The notes beneath the pieces were generated by a model, which was not told where the DNA came from, did not search any database, and worked only from the letters and a program-made list of their open reading frames with translations. Below, in pieces: positions 1-10,500 of a stretch of DNA of 64,000 nt. The DNA comes from Mauremys mutica. Lineage: Eukaryota > Chordata > Testudines > Geoemydidae. The first letter of the stretch is position 1; each line of letters starts with the position of its first letter. The translations under genes were made by a program, and so were the position numbers. The stretch is taken from contig NC_059072.1 of the NCBI RefSeq assembly GCF_020497125.1, positions 274,828,045-274,892,044 on the forward strand, read 5' to 3'.

Positions 1-11
1 CCCCTAATTAG

Positions 12-314
12 ATGCAGGAGTTGCCGAGCGAGATCACCCTGAGGAGGGTCACTGAGGGAGATAGAGAGCGCATGCTGCGTGAAAGCCAGCACAAACCAGG
101 GGCCTATGCAGCCGTGCTCGGGGAGGCAATGCTCCCTGAGTACCTCATGAAAGCCTCGCGTGGAAAAGTGTGCTACCACGGAGCACCCAACAAGGCAGCT
201 CTCCCCAGGAACCTCCTGCGGAGGCTTTTCGATTACCTCCAGGAGAGCTTCGTGGAGATCTCCCAGGAGGATTTCTGTTCTATCCCCATATATATAGACC
301 TCCTTTTCACATAG
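12..314 (+). CDS. 100-aa Harbinger accessory protein, copy A (unknown function)
   Basis: Intact 100-residue ORF on the strand opposite the Myb/SANT-like gene, inside that gene's intron. The start follows CTAATTAG directly, which looks like a 3' splice site just ahead of the ATG, as in the other copies. A poly(A) signal AATAAA lies at 337-342, just inside the Myb/SANT donor at 361-366. I estimate roughly 60% identity to the copy B and C proteins. Conserved landmarks are EITL near residue 7, RMLR near 20, a G-x-YAA block near 30, RGKV-C-HGAPNK near 50-61, LPRNLLRRL near 64-72 and SIPI-x-x-DLLF at the end. It is basic in the middle and acidic near the end, with no signal peptide or membrane segment. 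I recognise no established family. The central pattern faintly resembles a BEN domain, which is inference. Confidence 0.75.
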   Translation: MQELPSEITLRRVTEGDRERMLRESQHKPGAYAAVLGEAMLPEYLMKASRGKVCYHGAPNKAALPRNLLRRLFDYLQESFVEISQEDFCSIPIYIDLLFT

Positions 315-366
315 TTCAGATTCCTGTTACATTAATAATAAAAGTTTACATGTTTAAAGCACTTAC

Positions 367-943
367 CGACTGATCCTTCCCCTGATTCAGGGTCCGGGGT
401 AACTGCTGGGGAGGGTTGGTAGGGGATCTCCATGAGGGTGATGAAGAGATCCTGGCTGTCGGGGAAACCACCGTTGTAAGCGCTGTCGCCTGCCTCGTTC
501 TCCACAAACCATTCCTCATCTTCCCCGTCCGCGAACATCGCCGAGGAACTGGCCGTCGACACTATCCCATCTTCGGAGTCCACGGTCACTGGTGGGGCAG
601 TTGTGGCAGACCCACCGAGAATGGCATACAATGCCTCGTAGAAGCGGCATGTCTGGGGCTGGGCTCCGGAGCGTCCGTTTGCCGCTTTGGTCTTCTGGTA
701 GCTTTGTCTCAGGTCCTTGATTTTCACGCGGCACTGCGTTGCATCCCGGCCGTATCCTCTGTCTCTCATGGCTTTGGAGACCTTCTCGTAGGTCTTTGCA
801 TTCCGTTTTTTGGAGCGCAGCTCCGAAAGCACAGACTCCTCGTCCCACACACCGATCAGATCCAAGACTTCCCGGTCAGTCCATGCTGGGGCCCTCTTTC
901 TATTCAGAGATTGCATGAACTCCTCTACTGGAGAGCTCTGCAT
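367..943 (-). CDS. Myb/SANT-like DNA-binding protein, exon 1, copy A
   Basis: Coding exon of the Harbinger Myb/SANT-like protein. The start at 943 (MQSS) is chosen because it is conserved in all three copies; an upstream in-frame Met at 1024 reads through the subterminal region. The exon ends at 367 before GTAAGT (366-361 on this strand), leaving phase 1, and is 577 nt long, exactly as in copies B and C. The trihelix-like domain spans about residues 18-105: RAPAWTDREV, LIGVW, NAKTYEKVSKAM, QCRVKIKDLRQSYQK and TCRFYEALYAILGG. An acidic, proline-containing tail with PDSQDLFITL follows. In known Harbinger elements this protein binds the transposon ends and assists nuclear import of the nuclease. 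Exon 2 falls outside the window. Without the intron the frame reaches a stop soon after the donor. Confidence 0.8.
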
Positions 944-1336
944 CGTTGCCGGTGCTGCTGAGCTCGCCCCGATGTCCAACCAGGAAATGAGATTCAAATT
1001 GGCCAGACAGGAAAAGGAATTCAAATTTTCCCGGGGCTTTTCCTGTGTGGCTGGTCAGAACATCCAAGCTCGGTCTGCTGTCCAGAGCATCAACAGAGTG
1101 GTGCACTGTGGGATAGCTCCCGGAGCTACTAAGGTCGATTTCCGTCCACACCTAGCCTAATTCGACATAGCCATGTCGAATTTGGCGCTACTCCCCTCGT
1201 CGGGGAGGAGTACAGAATTCAAACTAAAGAGCCCTCTAGGTCGAACTAATTAGCTTCCTGGTGTGGATGGGTGCACGGTTAAGTCGAATTAACGCTGCTA
1301 AATTCGACATAAACTCCTAGTGTAGACCAGGCCTCA

Positions 1337-2730
1337 GTGTTTGAGACTAAGTAAAGTTTAGCTTTAAGTGAAAGCATTCTTGTGTTGTCCTGTTTGTGCC
1401 AGCCATCTATCGGTCGGACGGCCGTGTCTCCCCTGATTTATTTCCTGACACCACCTTGCACAGAGTAAAAGTTACCAAGAACTTTGGGTTGAAAGAACCC
1501 CGGGTAACAGTAGCAGAGAGTGGGAAAGGCAAAACAGTAGTAATGATCCCAACATGGAGTGAAACAAAACCTTGCACTACTTGAACCACAGCTTTCACTT
1601 GCCCTGTGAGGACAATCAGAATAGTAGCAGACTCTGGCTCCATGGAAGGCTGCTGCCATGTGAGTGTGGGAGTTCCTGGAGGGCAGCAGGGATGCATGAT
1701 TGAATGGCTGGCTGATTACAAAAAATAAAATTTAAGGCCATTCTCTATAAAGGGAGAACAGTGGGTGGTAGGAGTAGGTGGTTTTTTGGGAACCTAGAGA
1801 GATCCTGGTGAGGGAAACTTGTTTACATTTACCAAAGACTTGTTTAATATGGACAAGTGGTCAAAACCAAAACCAGACAAAGGTGAGATAAGAGTTGGAG
1901 ATGGCAGAGCCCTGAGTGAAAGAGCTGAGGCCAGGAAGAGATACACTGTAGAATGACCAGTGTCTTTGCTATTAAGATTGTGGAGAGGTGACAGTTGGTT
2001 AGTGAGTCTCTCTATCTATAGCATGGACAAATAGTGTGCAGGGAGAGGAAAGAACAAGGGAGTTGGCTAAACACAGCAACTTTGGAGGGTGAAAGCGATC
2101 AACAGAGAAGTTTAATGTTAGCATAGCTAAGCAGCCACATGCTCTTCAGCTGTAAAAGGTTGAGTGCCACTGCCCTAAATGAAACTCTAGAATTATCTCC
2201 TTTGAATGGCCTCACTTATCAGCATTTTCTGTTTGTAGGGAAATTCAGTAACCTCATCAAAATATGATACCATCATTAACAGACAAATATAGTACTCCAA
2301 CTGATTAATTTTTAAAATACCCTCTTCTTTTCACAAAGGAAAACCAATGATGTGGCATTCACAGAAGGAGATCAGCTGATCAGCTTGCTTTACTGTTAAT
2401 TAAAAATGAGATTAAATGATTACTTTCAAAGTACAGTATTACACTATTTACAAAGTGGCTTCTCTAGTAAAAAGCCTGAAGTTCTTGAATGTTAAATTGT
2501 AGCTTCTGTCTGAGAATCAAAGAGAAAAGAGAGAAGGGGTGGACAGTGATTTTTCACTGTCTTTGTTATACTAACTAAAAAACATTAACCATTCACATGC
2601 CAGGTAAATATTCATCAAGAAGATTTAATTTTTGCAACATCACAAGTTTTCATTGGGTATGAATAATTTTTTAAAAGATGCCGGACTATTCCTTTGCAAT
2701 ACTTTTTTTTCTTTAATATAGCATTCAGAG
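1337..2730. other. Unassigned AT-rich sequence
   Basis: Non-coding sequence with only short spurious ORFs. I recognise no repeat family, exon or RNA gene. Confidence 0.5.
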
Positions 2731-2732
2731 TT

Positions 2733-3365
2733 TAAAGGTTAGATCCACAAAGCTATTTAGGTACCTAACTGCCACTTTAGGTACCTAAGTGGTAGATCCT
2801 CAAAACCATCACTCAGCTGGAGCCTAGCCCTGCAGACACCTAAACTCTCTAGGCACCTAAGTTTCTCCGATGAGGTTTCCTAGGCACCTTACACTCGGCT
2901 ATTGAGAATGCACACAGCCACCACATTCCTGGCACCTGGGTTCCACCTCATGCCTAAGCCCAGGTAGGATCCTCAAATTTGGTGCTCTCCCATCTGTCTT
3001 GCCTGTGGGACCTTGTTTGATAGGCATGCTCAGAGGCTACCTAACAGTTTTCACTCAGTACAAAACGCCACTAGTGGTGGTGGTGCCCCTTTACATTTTT
3101 TTAGCCCAGTGGTTAGAGCTCTCATTCAGGATGTGGGAGACTAGGGTTGATTCCCCTATTTACCTGATGTGGAACAGGAACAAGGATTTGAATCCACTAT
3201 TTAGGATACTTCCCTGCCTTTACCAGTGTGCTATGTGATCATCCTGAGTGTGAATTTCTTGGTCTCTCCTGTTCTACTATGTATAAATAATCATTAGAGC
3301 AGGGGCTTGAACTGGAGTCTCCCACCATTATAGGGGAGGGTTCTAGCCACGGCGTTATAGAGTCA
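2733..3365. repeat. Interspersed repeat with inverted tRNA-like arms
   Basis: The left part has a repeated GGTACCTAA/AGGCACCTAA motif in both orientations, typical of a sauropsid palindromic MITE. At about 3102-3158 lies a tRNA-like stretch with an A-box-like TAGCCCAGTGG and a degenerate B-box GGTTGATTCC. At about 3296-3362 a second tRNA-like stretch lies in the opposite orientation, with GCTTGAACTGGAGTCTCCC. No tRNA cloverleaf is maintained. Possible readings are a MITE that captured tRNA-related sequence, or two SINE heads in inverted orientation. The exact ends are not resolved. Confidence 0.5.
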
Positions 3366-3585
3366 TTCTTACTCTCTCTCTTTCATCCAATGAATAGGGG
3401 CCAGAACTTCAACTCCCATAGGGTAACAAGGAAATGTTAAAACATGAGTCAAAAAACCAAAATGAAATATTTCTATTTTGGGAATGGCAAAATGTTTTAT
3501 TTTGATAAAAAAAATGTCTAAACAAAACACTCTGACATTCCCTTGCATTTGGCTGTATTAGAATGCATGTGGTTCAAAAGAGCCT

Positions 3586-4137
3586 AATTTACCAAGCAAT
3601 CTAGATTGTTCTGCATAACTGATCTGTCCGTAGCATTGTTTACTACTACATCAATTTTCTTTTAATTTCTTCCACATCATTGATAAAGATATTGAATAGC
3701 ACTGGGCTAAGAACAGGACCCTGCAGGATCCTACTAAAAATACTCCTTTTGGATGAATATTTCCCATTTAAAAATACCTTTTGAGGTATAACATCAAGTA
3801 CATTTTAACCCATTTGAAAGGTGCTTTGATTTTTGTTTAGTGCTATGTTTTTAATCAGAATATTTTGTCATGGTAAGATGACTGCCTTACAAAAGTCTAT
3901 GTCAACACAATCACCTTTATCAACCAAACTAGTAATATCATCTAAAACTGGTATGAATTTTACTCAATAGAACCTATTTTACATAAAATCATGTTGATTG
4001 ACATTAATTATGCTGCCATCTTTTAATGCTTTATTCAGTGCATCCTCTATCAGCCTTTCCATATTTTGCCTGAGACTGATGTCAGTCTAAGCAGCATGTA
4101 GTTACCCAGGTCATCCCATAGACCTTTTAAAAATACC
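3586..4137 (-). repeat. CR1-type LINE relic, reverse-transcriptase region
   Basis: Read on the minus strand, this matches the reverse-transcriptase region of the CR1 family also found at 51.4 kb. The landmarks on the plus strand are ACCAAGCAATCTAGATTGTT, CATTGATAAAGATATTGAAT and GAACAGGACCCTGCAGGATC, followed by the AAAATCATGTTGATTGACAT region. Frames are broken by many stops, so it is an old fossil. It lacks the 3' UTR and tail. Confidence 0.7.
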
Positions 4138-4380
4138 AGCACATTCAGAGAGCTCCTTGGTCAATTCATCCAGCTATCACATTCCTTAATTTCTATTTAT
4201 ATAATTTCTGTCCTCAGCCCTATCCTCACTAAAACAAGGCCATAATACTATTCAGTAGTCACTTCACTCAGTCAGTAGAAATGAGCTCATTTTCACAGTA
4301 GGTGGCTCCCAAGTCTGGGAACCTTTGCCAGAACAAGCCTCTTGCTCCCAGGGCTTGTGCTAAGTTTATATGTACCATTG

Positions 4381-4408
4381 CTCTCTCTCTCTCTCTCTCT
4401 CTCTCTCT
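4381..4408. repeat. (CT)n microsatellite
   Basis: Fourteen uninterrupted CT units. It produces spurious Leu/Ser and Arg/Glu repeat ORFs on the two strands. Confidence 0.95.
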
Positions 4409-4409
4409 A

Positions 4410-6508
4410 ATTCTCAATGGAATACTTGAGCAACAAATATTTCCACAACACCCAGTAGCATTTTTTTTCCAAATTTTTAAAAGTCTGAGCCACAAATCAG
4501 AAGGAACATGATTCTAAAGTATAAAACAGCTGAACAACGTGATGCAAGGCTGTCATTCCCTATTCTTTGCCCATTCATATTTTAAGTGTTTTGTGAAGTG
4601 TGTCAGTTTGCTGTGGCAACCGTTCTAAGGAAATGACACTGATGCAGCTTCAGTAATGACACATAAATATACAGATGGCATGAATATTTCACATAATAAG
4701 CACCAGGTAAATTATAATGTAAAAATTTGGCAAGGTGGTCACAGTAACTATTATATTAGTAAACAGGGACAAAGCAGCCTGGTAATTGGTTTTCAAAATA
4801 GCTGCATCCAGATGCTTTTCTTTTCTAAGAGAGACACAGTGACATGTCCAGTATGCTATAATTAAGATCTGAAATCTAATCAGAGTTAGCTGAAATAGTT
4901 ATAGTCTTTTTTTCTGAATGTAGTATCATTATTGTAATGAAATATGAATGAGTAGGGAGGATTTTTTGATCAGCTGTCAGACGCATCTTCTTAAGGAAGA
5001 TTCTATGTAACGAATGAAGTGAAAGTAATTTTGAAAGAAATTCTCTGAGGAGAAATTTTCTTATCATCCACAATTCATGTTAGTAAAAGGGGAGGATTAT
5101 CTTCTGCCACAAGCTATCCAATAATTACATTTAAAGGACATTGAATCCATGTCATTGTTGTGCAAGAGTCAAAACTCAAAAGTTCAGTGACTTGCAAAAG
5201 CTGACATTCTAGGGGGGCAACCTGCACAATTTTGATCAAAGCTGCAGTCAGGAGGGGAAAAAAAAGATGATAAAGAATAAATTCCTGAGATAGGAAAATA
5301 GGCTGGATAGTAACAAATCATTTTAATGGAAAGCCAACCAAAATTATTAGACACAAAGCACAGGCAACTTCGGTTTGAGGTGCAGTTACAGAAAAGATCC
5401 AGAGGAGCTAATCAGGACATGAATTAAACTCATTTCAAAAAGCATTATTCCCCTATCAGAAAAATGAAAATTCTATTTTAAACTTGACTTCAGCTCAACA
5501 CATACAGTAGGCAATTATAGTCCGACTCATTCATTTCGGAGCCCAGCTCTTCCCAAGTTAAGTAAAGAGAACTTTTTCAGACTTAAATGAAAAATTTGAT
5601 AAATATTAAATTATTAAGTGGTTTTTGTTTTCAAAGAATGTTCAGTAATTAAAAATAATAATTTAAATGCAGAAATAATGGGTTATTATAATAGACAGAC
5701 AGCAGAGGTTTTTAACTTAATATTTCCATCAATCTTGTAAAGAAGGGACAACTTTCCACTTATCATGAGCACTTGGCTCAGGAGATTACAGGAAAAAAAA
5801 ATAAACTAAGATGTTGGTATCAAAATAAGTAATGATTTCTTACCTCAACTTTCCGAAAATGCAGTAGCAGTAAATATCAGGCTGTAACTAGGGTTGGGTG
5901 AACTTTGAAACATTCTGTTCAATTGGGCTAAGCAGCTGAGAATTGGACGTGTTGTTGAAACCTCATGGGTCTGAAAATTGGACAGTAAAGGTCATGAACA
6001 TATGATCTAGTGAGATTTCCAATATTTCCTGCATTCAGCTGAACTAGAAATACTGTAAAATGATCTTCCTTGTGGTATTACAGCCATTTAGCTTCTGGTT
6101 GTGGATGAAACTAGGAAGTATAGGGGCACTCAGCACAGACACAAAAATAATAAAGCTATCCAAACACTCTGGAGACTGCCACAAGAATTGGGGCCAGGCT
6201 ATTGGTTCTCAATAAATGGCCTTTATACAAGCGCAACACAAAGCACACTTAAAGTTGCCTTAAGCAAGCAGTTAAAGATTTCTTCATCAAGGAGGAATTC
6301 TCCAATGGCATAGTCCATATGATTCTTCATTTGGGGCAAATCAAGGGTGAAAAGGGTAAGGATAGAACATGCAGCACTCTGTCTGATCCTCAGCCAGTGG
6401 AATTGGTCCAGGATTAAGGGAGGCATAACTATGGCTTAGAGCCTTTTTTCCCTCCCTGAAGCTGCACTAGGCTGGCTCAAGTTTTGAGCAATGGTTCAAA
6501 TGGAGTCA
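4410..6508. other. Unassigned AT-rich sequence
   Basis: No gene, RNA or clear repeat recognised. Around 5890-6060 is a decayed GTTGGGTGAA...-type stretch that may be part of an old MITE, not resolved. Confidence 0.45.
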
Positions 6509-6516
6509 TTATTATT

Positions 6517-8202
6517 AGGACTGTCGATAATCGCAGTTAACTCACACAAATAACTCAAAAAATAATCATGATTAATCGCACTGTTAAACAATAGAATACC
6601 AATTGAAATTTATTAAATATTTTTGGATGTTTTTCTACATTTTCAGATACATTGATTTCTATTACAACACAGCATACAAAGTGTATAGTGCTCATTTTAT
6701 ATGATTATTATTATTTATTACAAATATTTGCACTGTAAAAATTATAAACAAAAGAAATAGTATTTTTCAATTCACCTCATACAAGTACTGTAGCACAATC
6801 TCTTTACTGCGAAAGTGTAACTTACAAATGTAGATTTTTTTATTACATAATTGCACTAAAAATAAAACAGTGTAAAACTTTAGAGATTACAAGTCCACTT
6901 GGTCCTACTTCTTGTTCAGCCAATCACTAAGACAAACAAGTTTGTTTACATTTACGGAAGATACTGCTGCCTGCTTCTTACTTATAATGTGAGAAAGTAA
7001 CAACACGATTCACATGGCACTTTTGTAGTCGTCATTGCAAGGTATTTAATGCCAGATATGCTAAACATTCGTATGCCCCTTCATGCTTCGATCACTTTTC
7101 CAAAGGACATGCTTCCATGCCGATGATGCTTATTTAAAAAAAATAAAAGAATTAACTACATTTGTGACTGAACTCCTTGGGGGAGAATCGTATGTCCCCT
7201 GCTCTGTTTTACCCACATTCTGCCATATATTTTATGTTATAGCAGGCTCGGATGATGATCCAGCACATGTTAGTTTTAAGAACACTTTCACAGCAGATTT
7301 GACAAAACAAAGAAGGTACCAATGTGAGATTTCTAAAGATTGCTACAGAACTTGACCCAAGGTTTAAGAATCTGAAGTGCCATCCAAACTCTGAGAGTAA
7401 TGAGGTGAGGAGCATGCTTTCAAAAGTCTTAAAAGAGCAACATTGCAATGCAAAAACTACAGAACCTGAACCACCAAGAAAGTAAATCAGCCTTCTGCTG
7501 GTGGCATCTGATTCAGATGATGAAAATGAACATGCATTGGTCCGCTCTGCTGTGCATCATTATTGAGCAGAACCTATCATCAGTATGGACGCATGTTCTC
7601 TGGAATGATGATTGAAGCATGAAGGGACATATGAATTTTTAGCACATCTGGCACATAAATATCTTGTGATGCCAGCTACAACAGTGCCATGCGAATGCCT
7701 GTTCTCACTTTCAGGTGACATTGTAAGCAAGAAGCGGGCAGCATTATCTCCTACAAATTGTAACGAAACTTGTTTTGTCTGAACGATTGGCTGAAGTAGG
7801 ATCAAGTGGACTTGTAGCCTCTAAAGTTTTACATTGTTTTATTTTTGAATGCAGTTATTTCTTGTATATAAGTCTACATTTGTAAGTTCAACTTTCATGA
7901 TAAAGAGATTGCACTACAATACTTGTATTAGATGAACTGAAAAATATTATTTCTTTTGTTTTTTAGGGTGCAAGTATTTGAAATAAAAATAATAATAATA
8001 TAAAGTGATCACTGTACGCTTTGTATTCTGTGTTGAAATTGAAATCAATATATTTGAAAATGTAGAAAACATCCAAAATATTTAAATAAATGGTATTTGA
8101 TTATTGTTTAACAGCTCGTTTAATCACGCAATTAATTGTAATTCATTTTTTTAATCACACGATTAATCACGATTAATGTTTTTAATTGCTTGACAGCCCT
8201 AT
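6517..8202. mobile_element. Old hAT DNA transposon with ~600-bp inverted repeats
   Basis: The ends read AGGACTGTCGATAATCGCAG on the left and, inverted, AGGGCTGTCAAGCAATTAAA on the right, flanked by TTATTATT on both sides (low complexity, so weak as an 8-bp duplication). The left arm, about 6517-7128, is a diverged reverse complement of the right arm, about 7572-8202. The match continues through the AT-rich terminal part, the TTGTTTACATTTACGG region at 6941, and into the part coding for the hAT C-terminal domain. The middle, about 7129-7571, is single copy. The element is clearly old, with many substitutions between arms and stops in the coding part. Confidence 0.8.
7142..7785 (+). pseudogene. 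hAT transposase remnant, C-terminal half
   Basis: Decayed coding sequence read in more than one frame. Recognisable parts are SDDDPAHV near 7252, then after a frameshift LDPRFKNLKCHP near 7352-7390, SDSDDENEHA near 7510-7540, and the hAT dimerisation-domain block PATTVPCECLFSLSGDIVSK near 7673-7735, corresponding to the family pattern P-A-T-s-x-x-x-E-R-x-F-S-x-x-G. Stops interrupt the frame near 7485, 7564 and 7606. In functional elements this domain mediates multimerisation and carries the last catalytic acidic residue. This copy cannot encode an active enzyme. Confidence 0.75.
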
Positions 8203-8210
8203 TTATTATT

Positions 8211-9105
8211 GTTATTACTCTAGCAGCACCTACAGTTTCCCAGTGAGGATCGGGACTCCACTGTGCTAGGTGTTAGAGTGACCCAGTTCACCAGGAATGA
8301 ACTGGTACATTTATCTTCAGGTGTAACCTCGGGATTTCCCTAGAATGAAGTATAAATGTATCAGTAATAGTATAATAGTAAAGCAGAAAACTCTTGAGGG
8401 TTAGTGAATCATGGTAAAAAAATTATAAAAGCAATCCATTCAGTTTAGAAGAAAGATTGCATAGTGATTTTAACTATGGTAGAAGAACGATGAATTGCTA
8501 TGGTAGTAAATTAACAATAGGAAGAAACCAAATATTAAAAAAGTGTATTAAATAACTAGAAATTCTGGGTAGCAATAATTTATCCACTGTAAAGGTAACA
8601 TTAATGAATGTTATGTGCTATCTTTATATATTGAAATTGCAATGGTACCATGCAAACTCTACAATGGACTTGTACTATAATACCATAATTATAATTTGAG
8701 ATAAATCATGCTAAGCTGACAGTAAAAAGATATCCAGTGATGCCAGCTCCAATATCTCATTTGCAACTTATTATACTGTAGCTTCTCTCAGAAGCACTGT
8801 GTGAGTTCAAAATCTTTCACAATTTCAATGACAAACCCATTTTTCAGCATTTAACATCTCAGTCATCACACTGTGATGGAATTTGATACATTAATGATCA
8901 GTAGGTTTGTAATTATAATTGAAAACCCTATTTCATTTAGTGAAAAGGATGGCTTATATTCTTTGGTGTGGTTTTTTTTTTAATTTCATCCTTAAATTCT
9001 AGACCAAAAATGACAAAATACATAATATTTTTGGAGGTAGTCCTTAATTTTAATTATTTGGATGTGACTCATATAATTCCTTCTCCTTGGCACCCAAGAC
9101 AGAAC
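8211..9105. other. Unassigned AT-rich sequence
   Basis: No gene or clear repeat seen. Confidence 0.5.
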
Positions 9106-9113
9106 CATTAGAA

Positions 9114-9387
9114 CAGGGGTGGGAAACCTGCAGCCTGCGGGCCACACACAGCTCATCAGGGTAATCTGCTGCCGGGATGCGAAACAGTTTGTTTACATTG
9201 ACCACTGCAGGCACAGCTGCCTGCAGCTTCCAGTGGCCGCAGTTCTCCATTCCTCGCCCATGGGAGCTGCGGGAAGTGACGCGGGCTAGCCCGCAGCTTC
9301 CATTGGCCTGCAGACGGTCAACATAAACTAACTATCTCATGGCCTGCCAGTGGATTACCCTGACGGGCCACAGGTTGCTCACCACTG
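9114..9387. mobile_element. hAT foldback MITE, copy 1
   Basis: 274-bp non-autonomous element with CAGGGGTGG...CCACTG ends and a perfect 8-bp target duplication CATTAGAA at 9106-9113 and 9388-9395, as expected of hAT. The interior is GC-rich and roughly self-complementary: CTGCGGGCCACAC near the left end pairs with GACGGGCCACAGG near the right. Same family as 29268-29548 and 50046-50332. Confidence 0.9.
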
Positions 9388-9395
9388 CATTAGAA

Positions 9396-10278
9396 CATAT
9401 TTCTATTTCCCCAGCATTAATGCCCTCCTCACTGCCGACTTATTTCCATCTCCTCTACAGTGCTTGAGGCCTTCTACTGGAACCAGCAACCTTTCAACTA
9501 AGGTGAACTGGATGGGAAGTCAGTTGAAGCCTAGTATCCTAAATTCAGCAAGAAATACTTTTATATAATTCTTAATTGGTTAGAGAGTTGTCTTTGAAAG
9601 ATATAAGGCATTTTTTTCCAATACAGTGCTGAAAATGCCACCTCTGCAGCTCATGCAAGTGTTGTCAAATGAATTATATATTTAAATTTAAAATTAAACT
9701 ACTGAACAACATATGCAGCAGCTTCTATTCATATTTAAAGAAAAAAACATATTAACTCTGCATTAAGCCTTTAATTGTGAAATAAACATTAAAATAATTA
9801 AAATGTGATCTGGCCAATAGGGTACATAGCTAAGCATGCAAATTTGTAGCCAGCATTACATTTAGCATGTTAGTCATTATCAAAGAAGAGAGCTGACTGA
9901 ATGTGGGGGAGGGGGAATGGGCATAGAAAAATAGGGAAGGACTCCTGGGCTTTTTCTTTGGTACTCTGGCACCCTGGGTTTTTGGGTCCCCTGCTCCAAA
10001 ACTCCCCCTGGAATTGTTTGCATGGCATCAAAAGGAGATGCAGCGTTTGTTAGATAAATCACTTTATAATTATGAAAGCCATACAAAATGTTGTGGTTTT
10101 AACTTGAAATTGTAAAATTTAGTCATTTCAGCTGAGTTTGCTTTTAAGCTTTTGGGTTCATAAAAACACAAAATTAAAAGAGTGAAAACTCATGTGATTT
10201 AAAACCACCATGTTACATTCAGCACCAGTCAGCAGTTTGAAGGGAGACCCTTACATAGAGTCTTATGACAAAAGTGGG
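9396..10278. other. Unassigned AT-rich sequence
   Basis: No gene or clear repeat seen. Confidence 0.5.
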
Positions 10279-10279
10279 G

Positions 10280-10500
10280 GGCTGTGAGTGGCCTTGGCTG
10301 CCTATGGGCTTCTGGGTAGAATTCAAGGTGATAGGCTTGGTCTTTAAAGCCCTATATTGTTTGGGGCTAGACTCCCTCTCTCCTTTTCCCATAATCTCTT
10401 GGGCACAGTACAAAGCCCATCTTTTTTCTTTGCATCTGAAGAGAAGGTGTGTTGAAGATTGGATGGGATTTATTAATATGATTGCTGTTTTCTGGTAGAC
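10280..10500 (+). pseudogene. L2-like LINE ORF2 C-terminal fossil
   Basis: The plus-strand frame reads WPWLPMGFWVEFKVIGLVFK followed by ALYCLG. This matches the C-terminal pattern H-W-L-P-x-x-x-R-x-x-F-K-x-x-x-L-x-F-K-A-L-x-G-L-A-P found after the reverse transcriptase in L2-type LINEs. Only this short piece is recognisable. Confidence 0.55.

Larger units (their letters stand above)
1..1333. mobile_element. Harbinger element copy A, right part only
   Basis: Right portion of a PIF/Harbinger DNA transposon truncated by the window start. It ends in GTGTAGACCAGGCC followed by TCA, matching the right end of copy C. The stretch from 944 to 1333 between the Myb/SANT-like exon and the terminus is the subterminal region shared with copies B and C. 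The HARBI1-like gene and the second Myb/SANT exon would lie to the left, outside the window. Present inside are the antisense 100-codon ORF and Myb/SANT exon 1, arranged exactly as in copies B and C. Confidence 0.85.

Noticed and set aside
3102..3158. tRNA gene
   Set aside because: A and B boxes are degenerate and no cloverleaf or anticodon arm could be drawn; part of a repeat.
4268..4511. ORFs over the (CT)n tract
   Set aside because: Simple-repeat artefacts on both strands.
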